From the NCBI GenBank assembly GCA_964343505.1, contig CAYFJU010000023.1, positions 1 through 39,239 on the forward strand: 39,239 nucleotides of DNA, given 5' to 3'. How positions within the stretch are numbered: position 1 is the stretch's first letter; the number at the start of each line of letters is the position of its first letter. Below the pieces are notes generated by a model that saw nothing but the letters and a program-made list of their open reading frames with translations, ran no database searches and was not told where the DNA came from. Of this stretch, positions 1 through 8,153 are shown one piece after another. The translations under genes were made by a program, and so were the position numbers. Source of the DNA: TCS55 sp964343505 (GTDB lineage Bacteria; Fidelibacterota; Marinisomatia; Marinisomatales; TCS55).

Positions 1-138
1 GAAAAAATGAATGATTAACTCTAATCATGTCCAAAAAATCTTGACACATAGCGAATTCCGAGAAGTTTGCACTGATTTTTGTTTATTTACATATCCATAT
101 TGATCGCTTTGATTGTGTAATTTTCCCGTCAATTTTCT

Positions 139-1548
139 ATGTCAAATTCATCCATCAAAGTTCGCTTCGCCCCCAGTCCCACCGGTGAGCTCCACCTAGG
201 CGGGGCCCGCACAGCCCTGTTCAACTGGCTTTTCGCTAAAAACCAAAGCGGTAAATTTTATCTCCGAATTGAAGATACTGATCCTGAGCGATCCAAGGAG
301 AAGCATACAGAACAAATTTTAGAATCCTTGGAATGGTTGGGCCTCCATTGGGATCAGCCCCTCGTTTATCAATCCCAAAGGTTGGATGTCTATAAGGAAC
401 GCGTTAAAGATCTGCTCAATACGGGACAAGTATATCGCTGTTTTTGCTCCAAGGATGATTTGCAATCCGCCAGAGATGCAGGACATTATCGTTATCCTGG
501 AACATGCCGAAATTTGAGTGATGATGATATTAAACGGCGCTTGAACCAAAGCCAAAGTTTTACCTTTAGATTTCGTGTGCTTGAAGGGGAAACAGTTTAT
601 CATGATTTGATTTACGGTGAAATTCATGTGGACCATAAGGAATTGGATGATTTTATTGTTGTTCGATCCGATGGGGCACCGACCTACAATTATGTGAATG
701 TGATTGATGATCATGATATGGAAATCACTCACGTCATTCGTGGGGAGGATCACGTGGCGAACACGCCAAAACAGATACTCATTTATAAAGCACTTGGTTA
801 TGATGAACCGGTGTTTGCCCATTTGCCCATGATATTAGGGCATGACAAAAAAAGGCTCAGCAAGCGCCACGGCGCCCCCGGGGTCCAGAATTTCAGGGAT
901 GAGGGCTATTTACCGGAGAGCCTCAATAATTACTTGGCCCTGTTAGGGTGGAACCCCGGAACTGAAGAAGAAATATTATCCTTGGCGCAACTCGTTGAAA
1001 AATTTGACCTTGCCCAGGTGCAGAAAAAAGGCGCTGTTTGGGATGAGAAAAAACTCCATTGGGTCAGTGGGCAGCATGTAATGAATACCCCTACAAATAC
1101 CCTATTGGCATCGATCCGATCGATCAATCCCGATTGGGGGAAAGGGAAGGAAATATCCTATCTCATTTCCATTATTGAACAATTGAAAGTTCGTGCCAAA
1201 TCACTTACAGAGTTTGTGATCCAATCAGAATATTTTTTCACTGACCCTGAATCATATGATACCAATGGGTTGGAAAAAGGGTGGAAGGATGAATCTGTGA
1301 ATGAAAGGATTACCCGGTTTTTAGACCAACTTTCCGGCATTCAAAATTGGCGGAAGGAAGAAATTGAATCTTCATTCAAGTTATTTGCGACGTCCAACGA
1401 ATTGGGACTGGGGAAGATCATTATGCCCATCCGCCTGGCGGCCTGCGGCACATTGAACGGGCCATCCATTTTTGAAATCCTTGAAATGCTGGGGCGAGAT
1501 ACCACCATTCGCCGCATCAATACCGCTTTAGAAAAATTACCGCAATAA
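139..1548 (+). CDS. gltX: Glutamyl-tRNA synthetase
   Basis: Cytosolic class I aminoacyl-tRNA synthetase that attaches glutamate to tRNA-Glu. The protein has 469 residues, the usual bacterial GluRS length. The ATP-binding HIGH-type motif is visible as PSPTGELHLGG at residues 12-22, and the KMSKS-type loop as KKRLSKRHG around residue 237. The zinc-ribbon/stem-contact part (YRCFCSKDDL, then GHYRYPGTCR) and the helical anticodon-binding C-terminus follow in the normal order. The ATG has no clear Shine-Dalgarno site, as for many genes here. The stop codon directly abuts the ATG of glnS, so the two are surely co-transcribed. A matching tRNA-Glu(CUC) lies about 7 kb downstream. From sequence alone I cannot say whether the enzyme is discriminating, but the GlnRS next door makes a discriminating GluRS likely. 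Confidence 0.97.
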   Translation: MSNSSIKVRFAPSPTGELHLGGARTALFNWLFAKNQSGKFYLRIEDTDPERSKEKHTEQILESLEWLGLHWDQPLVYQSQRLDVYKERVKDLLNTGQVYRCFCSKDDLQSARDAGHYRYPGTCRNLSDDDIKRRLNQSQSFTFRFRVLEGETVYHDLIYGEIHVDHKELDDFIVVRSDGAPTYNYVNVIDDHDMEITHVIRGEDHVANTPKQILIYKALGYDEPVFAHLPMILGHDKKRLSKRHGAPGVQNFRDEGYLPESLNNYLALLGWNPGTEEEILSLAQLVEKFDLAQVQKKGAVWDEKKLHWVSGQHVMNTPTNTLLASIRSINPDWGKGKEISYLISIIEQLKVRAKSLTEFVIQSEYFFTDPESYDTNGLEKGWKDESVNERITRFLDQLSGIQNWRKEEIESSFKLFATSNELGLGKIIMPIRLAACGTLNGPSIFEILEMLGRDTTIRRINTALEKLPQ

Positions 1549-3231
1549 ATGGAAGAACAAACTAAACCGCGTCATTTCATCCAGCGCATTATTGACGAAG
1601 ATAATGTAACGGGAAAATTCGAGAACCGTGTTCATACTCGATTTCCCCCGGAGCCTAATGGGTACCTCCACATCGGTCACGCCAAGGCCATCTGCCTGAG
1701 TTTCAGCATTGCCGAGGAATACGGCGGCAAGTGCAACCTGCGCTTTGACGACACCAATCCGATTGCGGAAGAAGAAGAGTACGTACGCTCCATCGAAGAG
1801 GATGTGAAATGGCTGGGCTATAGTTGGGACAACCTCTGTTTTGCCTCGGATTATTTCCAGCAGTTATACGATTATGCTATGGATCTAGTAGAAAAGGGAA
1901 AAGCCTACGTCTGTGACCTGAAACCGGAAGAAATCCGACATACCCGCGGATCTCTCACCGAGCCAGGGAAGGAGAGTCCCTATCGGAATCGCTTTATTGA
2001 AGAAAATCGTGATTTATTCACCCGCATGAAAAACGGTGAATTCCCCGACGGAAGCCGAACACTTCGGGCCAAGATTGATATGGCCCACCCCAATATGAAT
2101 ATGCGCGATCCCGTGATTTACCGCATTCTTCACGCCCACCACCACCGGACCCAAGATGACTGGTGCATTTATCCCATGTATGATTGGGCCCACGGTTTGG
2201 AAGATTCCATCGAAGGCATTACCCATTCTCTGTGTTCCTTAGAGTTTGAAGATCACCGTCCCATTTACGATTGGTATTTAGATGCCTTGGGTGTTTACCA
2301 TCCCCAGCAAATTGAATTTGCCCGCCTCAATTTGAATTACACTGTTATGTCCAAGCGGATGTTAAAGCAGTTGGTGGCGGACAACCATGTTTCCGGCTGG
2401 GATGACCCCCGGATGCCCTCCATTTCCGGATTGCGGAGGAGAGGATATACGCCGGCTGCTATCCGCAATTTCATGGACGAAATCGGTATCGCCAAGCGGG
2501 ACAATGTGATGGAAATGACCAAACTGGAATCCGTCCTGAAGGAAGATCTGAATAAACGGTGTGAACGGCGCATGGCTGTATTGAATCCTCTGAAAGTGGT
2601 GATCACCAATTATCCTGAAGGAGAAGAAGAATTTCTTGAAGCGGTGAATAACCCGGAAGATGAATCAGCCGGAAAAAGGTCTGTTCCCTTCGGCCGTGAA
2701 CTTTATATTGAGCGGGATGACTTTATGGAAGACCCACCCAAGAAATTCTTCCGTCTCGGGCCCGGAAGGGAAGTGCGCCTGCGCTATGCCTATTTCATTA
2801 CTTGTCATGATGTGGTGAAAGATGAAAATGGCCAAATCACGGAATTGCATTGCACCTACGATCCCCAGACAAAGGGCGGTAACGCACCAGACGGCCGAAA
2901 GGTGAAGGCGACACTCCATTGGGTTTCCGCCAAACACGCCCTTGATGCGGAGGTGCGCCAATATGATCGTCTATTTAAAGTCCCGGCTCCGGGATCCATG
3001 GATAATTTTTTGAATGCGCTGAATCCCGATTCATTAACCGTCATAGACGGTTGTAAATTGGAGCCGGAATTGGCCGATGCCGATATCGGAACACCCGTCC
3101 AGTTTGAACGATTGGGATACTTCTGCAAAGACCCCGATTCAGATGAAAAGCCGATTTTTAACCGTACTGTTCCTTTGCGGGATTCCTGGGCCAAAATTGA
3201 AAAACAAATGCAATCGGGACAGAAAAATTAG
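1549..3231 (+). CDS. glnS: Glutaminyl-tRNA synthetase
   Basis: Charges tRNA-Gln directly with glutamine, by-passing the amidotransferase route. The 560-residue length matches bacterial GlnRS. Visible motifs are FPPEPNGYLHIGHAKA (HIGH at residues 41-44) and VMSKRMLKQLV (KMSKS at about 266-270). The catalytic domain carries the GlnRS signatures LRFDDTNP and DDPRMPSISGLRRRGYTP. The C-terminal half is the two-barrel anticodon-binding domain (LHWVSAKHALDAEVRQYDRLF). The start follows the gltX stop with no spacer (TAA then ATG), so translation is probably coupled. GlnRS and GluRS are paralogues and sit here in tandem. A tRNA-Gln(CUG) is encoded at 7964-8034. Confidence 0.97.
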   Translation: MEEQTKPRHFIQRIIDEDNVTGKFENRVHTRFPPEPNGYLHIGHAKAICLSFSIAEEYGGKCNLRFDDTNPIAEEEEYVRSIEEDVKWLGYSWDNLCFASDYFQQLYDYAMDLVEKGKAYVCDLKPEEIRHTRGSLTEPGKESPYRNRFIEENRDLFTRMKNGEFPDGSRTLRAKIDMAHPNMNMRDPVIYRILHAHHHRTQDDWCIYPMYDWAHGLEDSIEGITHSLCSLEFEDHRPIYDWYLDALGVYHPQQIEFARLNLNYTVMSKRMLKQLVADNHVSGWDDPRMPSISGLRRRGYTPAAIRNFMDEIGIAKRDNVMEMTKLESVLKEDLNKRCERRMAVLNPLKVVITNYPEGEEEFLEAVNNPEDESAGKRSVPFGRELYIERDDFMEDPPKKFFRLGPGREVRLRYAYFITCHDVVKDENGQITELHCTYDPQTKGGNAPDGRKVKATLHWVSAKHALDAEVRQYDRLFKVPAPGSMDNFLNALNPDSLTVIDGCKLEPELADADIGTPVQFERLGYFCKDPDSDEKPIFNRTVPLRDSWAKIEKQMQSGQKN

Positions 3232-3271
3232 CATTGAGAAAAGCACTCGAATCCAACTAACTTGACGGCTG

Positions 3272-4564
3272 ATGTGGACTAAATCAAAAGCAATCTTTTT
3301 CATATTTTTACTGGTGGGCATGGTTCATGCTGCCCCGCCGGCGCTGCATATTTACGTTATCCCATTTGATAATATTAAAAATGATGTGGCCATCGGCTGG
3401 CTTTCTGACGCCTTTGCAGAAATGGTGAATGCTGAATTGAGCCAGGAAGACCGTATCTATTTGAAAGACAAAGGCGGCCTCGAAGAGGTCATGACCAACC
3501 GTTCCTTGATCCTTCAGCAGCGCCCCGGTACAAAAAATTTTCTTGTTCTGGGAAAATATGAAAGGGCCCTGAATAAAATTTCAGTTTCCCTTCAATTGAT
3601 TGATATAGCCACTTGGGATGAAGTGGACCGCCGGAAGATTCGCGGGGATTATAATGATATCACCGCCATTAACCGCTCCTTGTCTGATGCTGTGAAAACG
3701 ATGTTGGTCCCGTTTCTCCCCAAGCCTGAGAAAGGTCCCTACCCCACATTGACGGAAGGGAAACGGTTGCGGACACCGCCCACCTATGCGGGAAAGGCCA
3801 TTGATGTGAGTTCCGCCATTGATGAAGCGATTAAGGATTTAGAAAAAGAAATGGATCTAAACATTGGCGCCCGGGGCGAGGTTGATCCCAAGGGCTTGCG
3901 TGAAGTTGCAGGGGATTGGGTCCTGGATATTTCCAAGGACGATTACAAGGATTCACGACCGGAAAATAATTTTAATACCAATATGATGGTGGAGGTTTTG
4001 GGAAACCTCATGGACAACCCCTATCAAGTCAATTTGGAACGACCCCAATTCAATTATGATCCCGATAACCGGAAAGAATTCCAAATTGCCATGTCCGTTA
4101 ATTATGGTCTGAAGGGAAGTATAATAAAAGATATGCTCAAATCGCTGCCCTATTCTGGCTTGAAGCAGGATGGTAACTTGACTGTATTTTACTTCAACCG
4201 CGATAAATATAATTTTCCCAAAGATATTTCAGAAAAAATTCAATTTGGCCGGTACCGTACAATCCCGGTGATTCAATTGCAGGATGCCAATGGGAATCCC
4301 TTGGTGGTTCTGGTGGATTCGCCCGATCAAAGCATCCATGGATTGGCCAGTAATCGCGTCTTATTTAAACCATTTCATTTCTTTTCACCACTAATTGATT
4401 TCACTGTTGGGGGCTGGTCCATGCAGGTGGCCCTTGAAACTGTGGATATCCCTGTAACGTATAAATTTAACATGGACATGAGTAAAGCGAATAGTATCAG
4501 CCGTATACGATTGAAGTTCATCCCTGAAAATGAACTGCACGGTTATTTGAGCAAACTGCTCTAA
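3272..4564 (+). CDS. Secreted protein with CsgG/TolB-like N-terminal domain
   Basis: Function unknown. The first 20 residues form a signal peptide (hydrophobic run IFFIFLLVGMVHA, cleavage after AHA/A-type residues), so the product is exported. Residues about 25-150 resemble the CsgG/FlgO/TolB-like fold of envelope lipoproteins: IYVIPFDN, WLSDAFAEMVNAEL, then a middle part FLVLGKYERALNKISVSLQLID and a closing helix. The rest (about 190-430) matches no family I know; it is rich in short beta-like stretches and may be a second envelope domain. No lipobox cysteine is seen. It follows glnS by 40 bases and precedes the TlpA-like gene by 21, so it belongs to the same transcript. The domain call is by eye and moderate; existence as a gene is near certain. 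Confidence 0.8.
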   Translation: MWTKSKAIFFIFLLVGMVHAAPPALHIYVIPFDNIKNDVAIGWLSDAFAEMVNAELSQEDRIYLKDKGGLEEVMTNRSLILQQRPGTKNFLVLGKYERALNKISVSLQLIDIATWDEVDRRKIRGDYNDITAINRSLSDAVKTMLVPFLPKPEKGPYPTLTEGKRLRTPPTYAGKAIDVSSAIDEAIKDLEKEMDLNIGARGEVDPKGLREVAGDWVLDISKDDYKDSRPENNFNTNMMVEVLGNLMDNPYQVNLERPQFNYDPDNRKEFQIAMSVNYGLKGSIIKDMLKSLPYSGLKQDGNLTVFYFNRDKYNFPKDISEKIQFGRYRTIPVIQLQDANGNPLVVLVDSPDQSIHGLASNRVLFKPFHFFSPLIDFTVGGWSMQVALETVDIPVTYKFNMDMSKANSISRIRLKFIPENELHGYLSKLL

Positions 4565-4585
4565 ACAACAAACAAAAATAAAATA

Positions 4586-5077
4586 ATGAAAAAACAAATT
4601 ATTATATGTCTTATGGCATTGGCTGTGCCTTTGCTGCTTGGGCAGAATAAAGTGCCCAATCTCAAATTAAAGAAATTGAACGGGAAATCGGTCATGCTCC
4701 ATAATTACCTTAAGGAAGGGCCGGTCCTGATCAACTTCTGGGCCACCTGGTGCGCACCCTGCAAAAAAGAAATGGTTTATTTAGATCAGTTCGAAAAAAA
4801 ATATAAGAAGGATGGATTTTCAGTACTGGCCATCAGTACAGACAGCCAGAAAAGCCTTTCCCAAGTGCGCAGTTACATTCGTTCTAAAAAGTATAAATTT
4901 GATGTTTTTCTTGATTCCAACAGCCAAATCTTTAAAAAACTGAACGGTAACCTGATGCCCACCAATATTCTTTTGGATAAGGATGGACAAATTCTGTGGC
5001 GTCATTATGGCTACCTCCCGGGAGATGAGGTCAAAATGGAAAAGGAAATTCTTTCAGCATTAAAAAAAGAATCTTAA
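4586..5077 (+). CDS. TlpA-like periplasmic thioredoxin-fold protein
   Basis: Small exported thiol-disulfide oxidoreductase of 163 residues. A signal peptide spans residues 1-20 (MKKQIIICLMALAVPLLLGQ). The thioredoxin fold follows: FWATWCAPCKKE with catalytic cysteines C56 and C59, and the cis-proline loop LMPTNILLDKDG near residue 130. The WCAPC active site and AhpC/TSA-like framework are typical of TlpA/ResA proteins, which reduce periplasmic disulfides. The gene lies 21 bases after the CsgG-like gene and 7 bases before the DUF6029-like gene. Two genes downstream is the putative Sec-containing Omp28-like lipoprotein, which also has a thioredoxin fold. TlpA may therefore act as electron donor or partner of that protein, which is inference from gene order. 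Confidence 0.9.
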   Translation: MKKQIIICLMALAVPLLLGQNKVPNLKLKKLNGKSVMLHNYLKEGPVLINFWATWCAPCKKEMVYLDQFEKKYKKDGFSVLAISTDSQKSLSQVRSYIRSKKYKFDVFLDSNSQIFKKLNGNLMPTNILLDKDGQILWRHYGYLPGDEVKMEKEILSALKKES

Positions 5078-5084
5078 TCCTCTG

Positions 5085-6794
5085 ATGCGCCTATTTCGAC
5101 GTTTCCTTCTTTGCGTCCTTTTAATAGGAATTGTCTTTGGCCAATTATCCCTTTCGGGGAATGCCTATATCGGCTATGGGAAAAGCCAGAATGATTTCAA
5201 TTTTTCCGAAGACAGGGTTGACCTGAATGCCAACTGGAAAAATTGGACAGGGTGGCTCCAGTTAGAATTGGCCAATCCACCGGAACTTGGCCGGGAAGTG
5301 AAGGGGCTGCGAAAATTTCGTTTAGAGTATGTGAAGGATTCATTCACCCTCAAGATGGGCGACCTATACGAATTTTGGGGCAAAGGTCTTGTTCTGAATA
5401 TGGTGGATGATCAGGCCATTGACCTAGACACGGGCGTGAGGGGTGGGCTGCTAAATTGGTCCAATGATATATTTAATTTGGACCTTATTGGCGGCACTCA
5501 GGCCATCTGGCGGCTCTCCAACCAAGTAGCGGATTTTGATGATCGTGTTCCCAATTATGGTATTGAAAATACTATTTATGGCGGTCGGGCCGGGTTGACT
5601 TCCGGTAAGTGGTCCGTGGGTATTCAACTCTTGAAAGCGGGAGAGGATCATCCCAATCCAAGTACTAATCAAAATGATAAAATTTCTCACCAATTGACCA
5701 GTCTCAGTTTGGGATATTTTGGTGAATCTTTCGATATGAGTTTTGAAGCGGCCAAAAAGGATGAAGATGGATTTGGACTTTATGGGGATGGCAATATCTA
5801 CCTGGGCGCTTGGTCGCTGGGATTTTCCTATAAAGATTATCTATTTGATGACCTTTCTCCAGAAGCAAGGTGGGACTTTGTGAACCATACGGGCGGCGCT
5901 TTGACCCTCCAGCAAATGCCAACAGTATATAGTGAACATAATACCAGTTTATTGGGCAAGGTTACCCACCAAGTGGATTATAATGATGAATTAGGCTTTC
6001 ACCTCAGGGCAGAAGGACCTGTTTTCGGGGAAACCACGGCGGCGATCCACTATGCCCAATCCAGCCGCCACAATGAATGGGTATTACGCAAGGATTGGGA
6101 ATGGGTGAAACAGTCGGAGCGGGTCAAGGGGCTTCCGTCAACGAACCCACTCTATAATCCTTTCAGTGAATTATTTGTGGAAATCATTGGTTACGCTTTT
6201 TCCAATAAACTGTATTATGTAGTCGGGTTTGCCAACACGGAAGATGTGGTGGATGTTTATCTGAACCAGCGCATGGATAATTACCAATCCTACAGTTATG
6301 AATTTTTGGAAGCAAAAACAATACCAACCCATATTACCTACAGGATTAATAATGCCTACAGCATTGATATTCTTTTTGAATACCAAGAAAAGAAAAAGGG
6401 TGTGAATTCTTTTTCAAATTATCCGACGCTTGGAAACGATATGTTTACTTCCCTTTACCTGAAAGATAAACAGATCAATCGTTTCATCAGCATGGGATTG
6501 GCAAAATCTCCGAAATGGTCCGCCACATTAAGCGTGGATTATTCAAATACCGATGAACGGGTGGTAATTGAAAAAGGCAGAAAAAATAACGAAATCGAAA
6601 AGGCATTAAATCAGCTTTGGGATACTTCTCTTTCCTGGGCAAACTTTGAAATGGTCTATAATATTAATGAAAAAAACCGACTGACCATATCTTACGGTTC
6701 TCAGCGCGGTGGTGTATTTTGCAGTAATGGGGTATGCCGTTACATCCAGCCTTTTGAAAATGGTTTCAAGATTAGTTTAATTTCAGCCTTCTAA
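5085..6794 (+). CDS. DUF6029-like outer-membrane beta-barrel protein
   Basis: Protein of 569 residues with a signal peptide (RRFLLCVLLIGIVFGQ, residues 4-19) and then amphipathic beta-strand-like segments to the end, typical of an outer-membrane barrel. The N-terminal part (SGNAYIGYGKSQNDF, FTLKMGDLYEFWGKGLVLN, DTGVRGGLLNWS) resembles DUF6029 proteins known from Bacteroidota, whose role is not established. The C-terminus ends in an aromatic/hydrophobic strand (GFKISLISAF), as barrels usually do. It sits 7 bases after tlpA-like and about 30 bases before the selenoprotein start, so the three are almost certainly one transcriptional unit. Family assignment is by eye; the barrel prediction is firmer than the name. 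Confidence 0.75.
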   Translation: MRLFRRFLLCVLLIGIVFGQLSLSGNAYIGYGKSQNDFNFSEDRVDLNANWKNWTGWLQLELANPPELGREVKGLRKFRLEYVKDSFTLKMGDLYEFWGKGLVLNMVDDQAIDLDTGVRGGLLNWSNDIFNLDLIGGTQAIWRLSNQVADFDDRVPNYGIENTIYGGRAGLTSGKWSVGIQLLKAGEDHPNPSTNQNDKISHQLTSLSLGYFGESFDMSFEAAKKDEDGFGLYGDGNIYLGAWSLGFSYKDYLFDDLSPEARWDFVNHTGGALTLQQMPTVYSEHNTSLLGKVTHQVDYNDELGFHLRAEGPVFGETTAAIHYAQSSRHNEWVLRKDWEWVKQSERVKGLPSTNPLYNPFSELFVEIIGYAFSNKLYYVVGFANTEDVVDVYLNQRMDNYQSYSYEFLEAKTIPTHITYRINNAYSIDILFEYQEKKKGVNSFSNYPTLGNDMFTSLYLKDKQINRFISMGLAKSPKWSATLSVDYSNTDERVVIEKGRKNNEIEKALNQLWDTSLSWANFEMVYNINEKNRLTISYGSQRGGVFCSNGVCRYIQPFENGFKISLISAF

Positions 6795-6824
6795 TTAAAT
6801 TTGAGCATCATTTTAAGGGCCATT

Positions 6825-7871
6825 ATGAAGAAAACATTTATACTGTTATTTATCATCACCTTTGCATTTTGGGCTTGTGAAAAGAAAAACACCTTAGGAT
6901 CTGCAGAAATTGATTCAATCGTTCTTTCACCAATCCGTAATATTCTGAAACCGGGACAATCGGTTCAGCTCAGTGCGCTGGTTATTGATAAATCCAATAA
7001 TTCCGTGGATGTAGAAGTCACTTGGACCACGGATAACGATGCTGTAGCTACTGTTACAAAAGAAGGACTCGTGACAGCGGTGGATCAAGGCGAAGCCAAA
7101 ATATTTGCCACGGTTGAGGATAAACAAGGCGTGGCTGAAATCCTTGTCAGCATTAATCGCCGCCGTATTTTGAGTGAACTTTTCACCTCCAGCACATGAG
7201 GACCCTGTGCTTCCGCGGAGCGGAGGCTCAACAATTATTTAAATCCAACCCACGGCACTTATGTCGGGGAGGGGTTGGATTCCATGTGGATTCAAATCGC
7301 CTACCACGTGTGGTGGCCGGGATCTGGGAATGATCCCATGTACCATGCCAATAAACCCATGAACCAGACCCGCAACAACTACTACGGAAATGGCTATACG
7401 CCCCACATGTTCACAAACGGTAAAAGTTCTCCGGGACCATCGGATTGGGTAAATGATCCCAGGAGCTACCTGGATGATGTAGGCCTGTTTGGCGTCAATT
7501 TGTCCGGGACCCGTTCCGGAAATGATATATCCTTTGATGTCAATTTGGATGCCATTCGGACAACAACCGACTCTAAAGATTTAAGGCTGTTCGTGGCCAC
7601 GGTGATGGATACCATTGACTACCCCGGCGCCGCCAATGGGTTAACGGAACACCATAATGCTGTGATCGAATTATTAACCGGTGACGCAGGGAAAAAGATC
7701 AAATTGGTCAGCGGTGAAACAAAAACGGAATCATTTAGCTGGTCCATGCGCTCGGAATGGATCAATCATTCCAGTATTTCCTGGAATATAAAAGGATTAA
7801 AAGTGGTGGCGTGGATCCAGGACTACACCAACGAGGACGTCCTTCAGGTTAACGAACTGAAATTTGATTAA
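6825..7871 (+). CDS. Putative selenocysteine-containing Omp28-like thioredoxin-fold lipoprotein (in-frame UGA at 7197-7199)
   Basis: Read through one in-frame TGA, this is a single 348-residue protein. The ATG at 6825 follows an AAGGG Shine-Dalgarno site at 6815-6819. Residues 1-21 are a lipoprotein-type signal (ITFAFWAC), so the mature protein should be lipid-anchored. Residues about 30-115 are a BIG2-type Ig domain (SVQLSALVIDKSNNSVDVEV, then VTWTTDNDAVATVTKEGLVT). Then comes ILSELFTSST-[UGA]-GPC: codon 125 is UGA, exactly where Omp28/thioredoxin proteins have the first Cys of C-G-P-C. The frame stays open for another 223 codons. These encode WIQIAYHVWWPG, a likely cis-proline loop (NGYTPHMF) and an Omp28-like C-terminal beta domain (LRLFVATVMDT, VVAWIQDYTNEDVLQV). 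A SECIS-like hairpin starts 9 bases after the UGA. The conserved downstream domain argues against a real stop; a sequencing error or fresh nonsense mutation is the main alternative. A naive gene finder would split it into 6825-7199 and a fragment from about 7275. Confidence 0.85.
7206..7230 (+). promoter_or_regulatory. Bacterial SECIS-like hairpin for selenocysteine insertion
   Basis: Inside the coding sequence just after the UGA, bases 7209-7216 (GCTTCCGC) pair with 7220-7227 (GCGGAGGC) in eight consecutive pairs, one of them G-U. The apical loop is GGA at 7217-7219. Two further pairs (7206-7230, 7207-7229) extend the stem beyond a U-U mismatch. The loop lies 17 bases after the UGA. Known bacterial SECIS elements have their loop roughly 16-37 bases after the UGA with a G among the first two loop bases, and both hold here. 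The element would bind SelB, which is not in the window. The structure is seen directly; the function is inferred. Confidence 0.75.
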
Positions 7872-7921
7872 AAATCCAATTAAATAGGTTTGGGGTGATA
7901 AAAACGGTTGGTTAAATTCCC

Positions 7922-7952
7922 GCCCCTGTCTGCCGACAAGCAGGGCTTTTTT
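7922..7952 (+). terminator. Rho-independent terminator after the selenoprotein gene
   Basis: GCCCCTG at 7922-7928 pairs with CAGGGC at 7941-7946 (one bulged C), followed by six T residues at 7947-7952. It lies 50 bases after the stop of the Omp28-like gene and just before tRNA-Gln, so it would separate the envelope operon from the tRNAs. Confidence 0.7.
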
Positions 7953-7963
7953 ACAGAATTTAT

Positions 7964-8034
7964 TGGGGTGTCGTCTAACGGTAGGACACCAGGTTCTGGC
8001 CCTGGCAGTCGGGGTTCGAGTCCCTGCACCCCAG
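7964..8034 (+). tRNA. tRNA-Gln (anticodon CUG)
   Basis: Cloverleaf fits completely. The acceptor TGGGGTG (7964-7970) pairs with CACCCCA (8027-8033), with discriminator G at 8034. The anticodon stem CCAGG/CCTGG holds the loop TTCTGGC, giving CUG, which reads CAG. The T-arm contains GTTCGAGTC-type sequence. The 3' CCA is not encoded. Its synthetase glnS is in the same window. Confidence 0.96.
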
Positions 8035-8050
8035 CACAATAAATTAATAT

Positions 8051-8124
8051 GCACCCGTAGCTCAACTGGATAGAGCGTTCGGCTACGGACCGAAAGGTTG
8101 TGGGTTCGAATCCTACCGGGTGTA
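8051..8124 (+). tRNA. tRNA-Arg (anticodon ACG)
   Basis: Acceptor GCACCCG pairs with CGGGTGT (8117-8123), discriminator A. The anticodon stem TTCGG/CCGAA holds the loop CTACGGA, giving anticodon ACG. A34 of this tRNA is the usual bacterial target of TadA, which is encoded at 18876-19334. The CCA end is not encoded. Only 16 bases separate it from tRNA-Gln, so both are probably on one transcript. Confidence 0.96.
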
Positions 8125-8127
8125 CGC

Positions 8128-8153
8128 AAGGCTTCCTTCGGGGAGCCTTTTTT
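8128..8153 (+). terminator. Rho-independent terminator after tRNA-Arg
   Basis: AAGGCTTCC (8128-8136) pairs with GGGAGCCTT (8141-8149) around a TTCG loop, running into a T tract. It begins three bases after the tRNA 3' end, so it ends the Gln-Arg tRNA transcript. Confidence 0.88.

Noticed and set aside
41..69. Perfect TTGACA box upstream of gltX
   Set aside because: No convincing -10 box follows at 16-18 bases. A Bacteroidota-type -7 box (TAnnTTTG) is matched only in part (GAAGTTTG at 62-69), so no promoter is called.
6801..6824. TTG start eight codons upstream for the putative selenoprotein
   Set aside because: The ATG at 6825 has an AAGGG ribosome site and gives a normal lipoprotein signal peptide; the TTG adds nothing recognisable.
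7275..7871. Separate 198-codon gene with a TTG start
   Set aside because: It is in frame with the lipoprotein gene upstream, has no ribosome site, and begins in the middle of a thioredoxin-like domain. Reading through the UGA explains it better.
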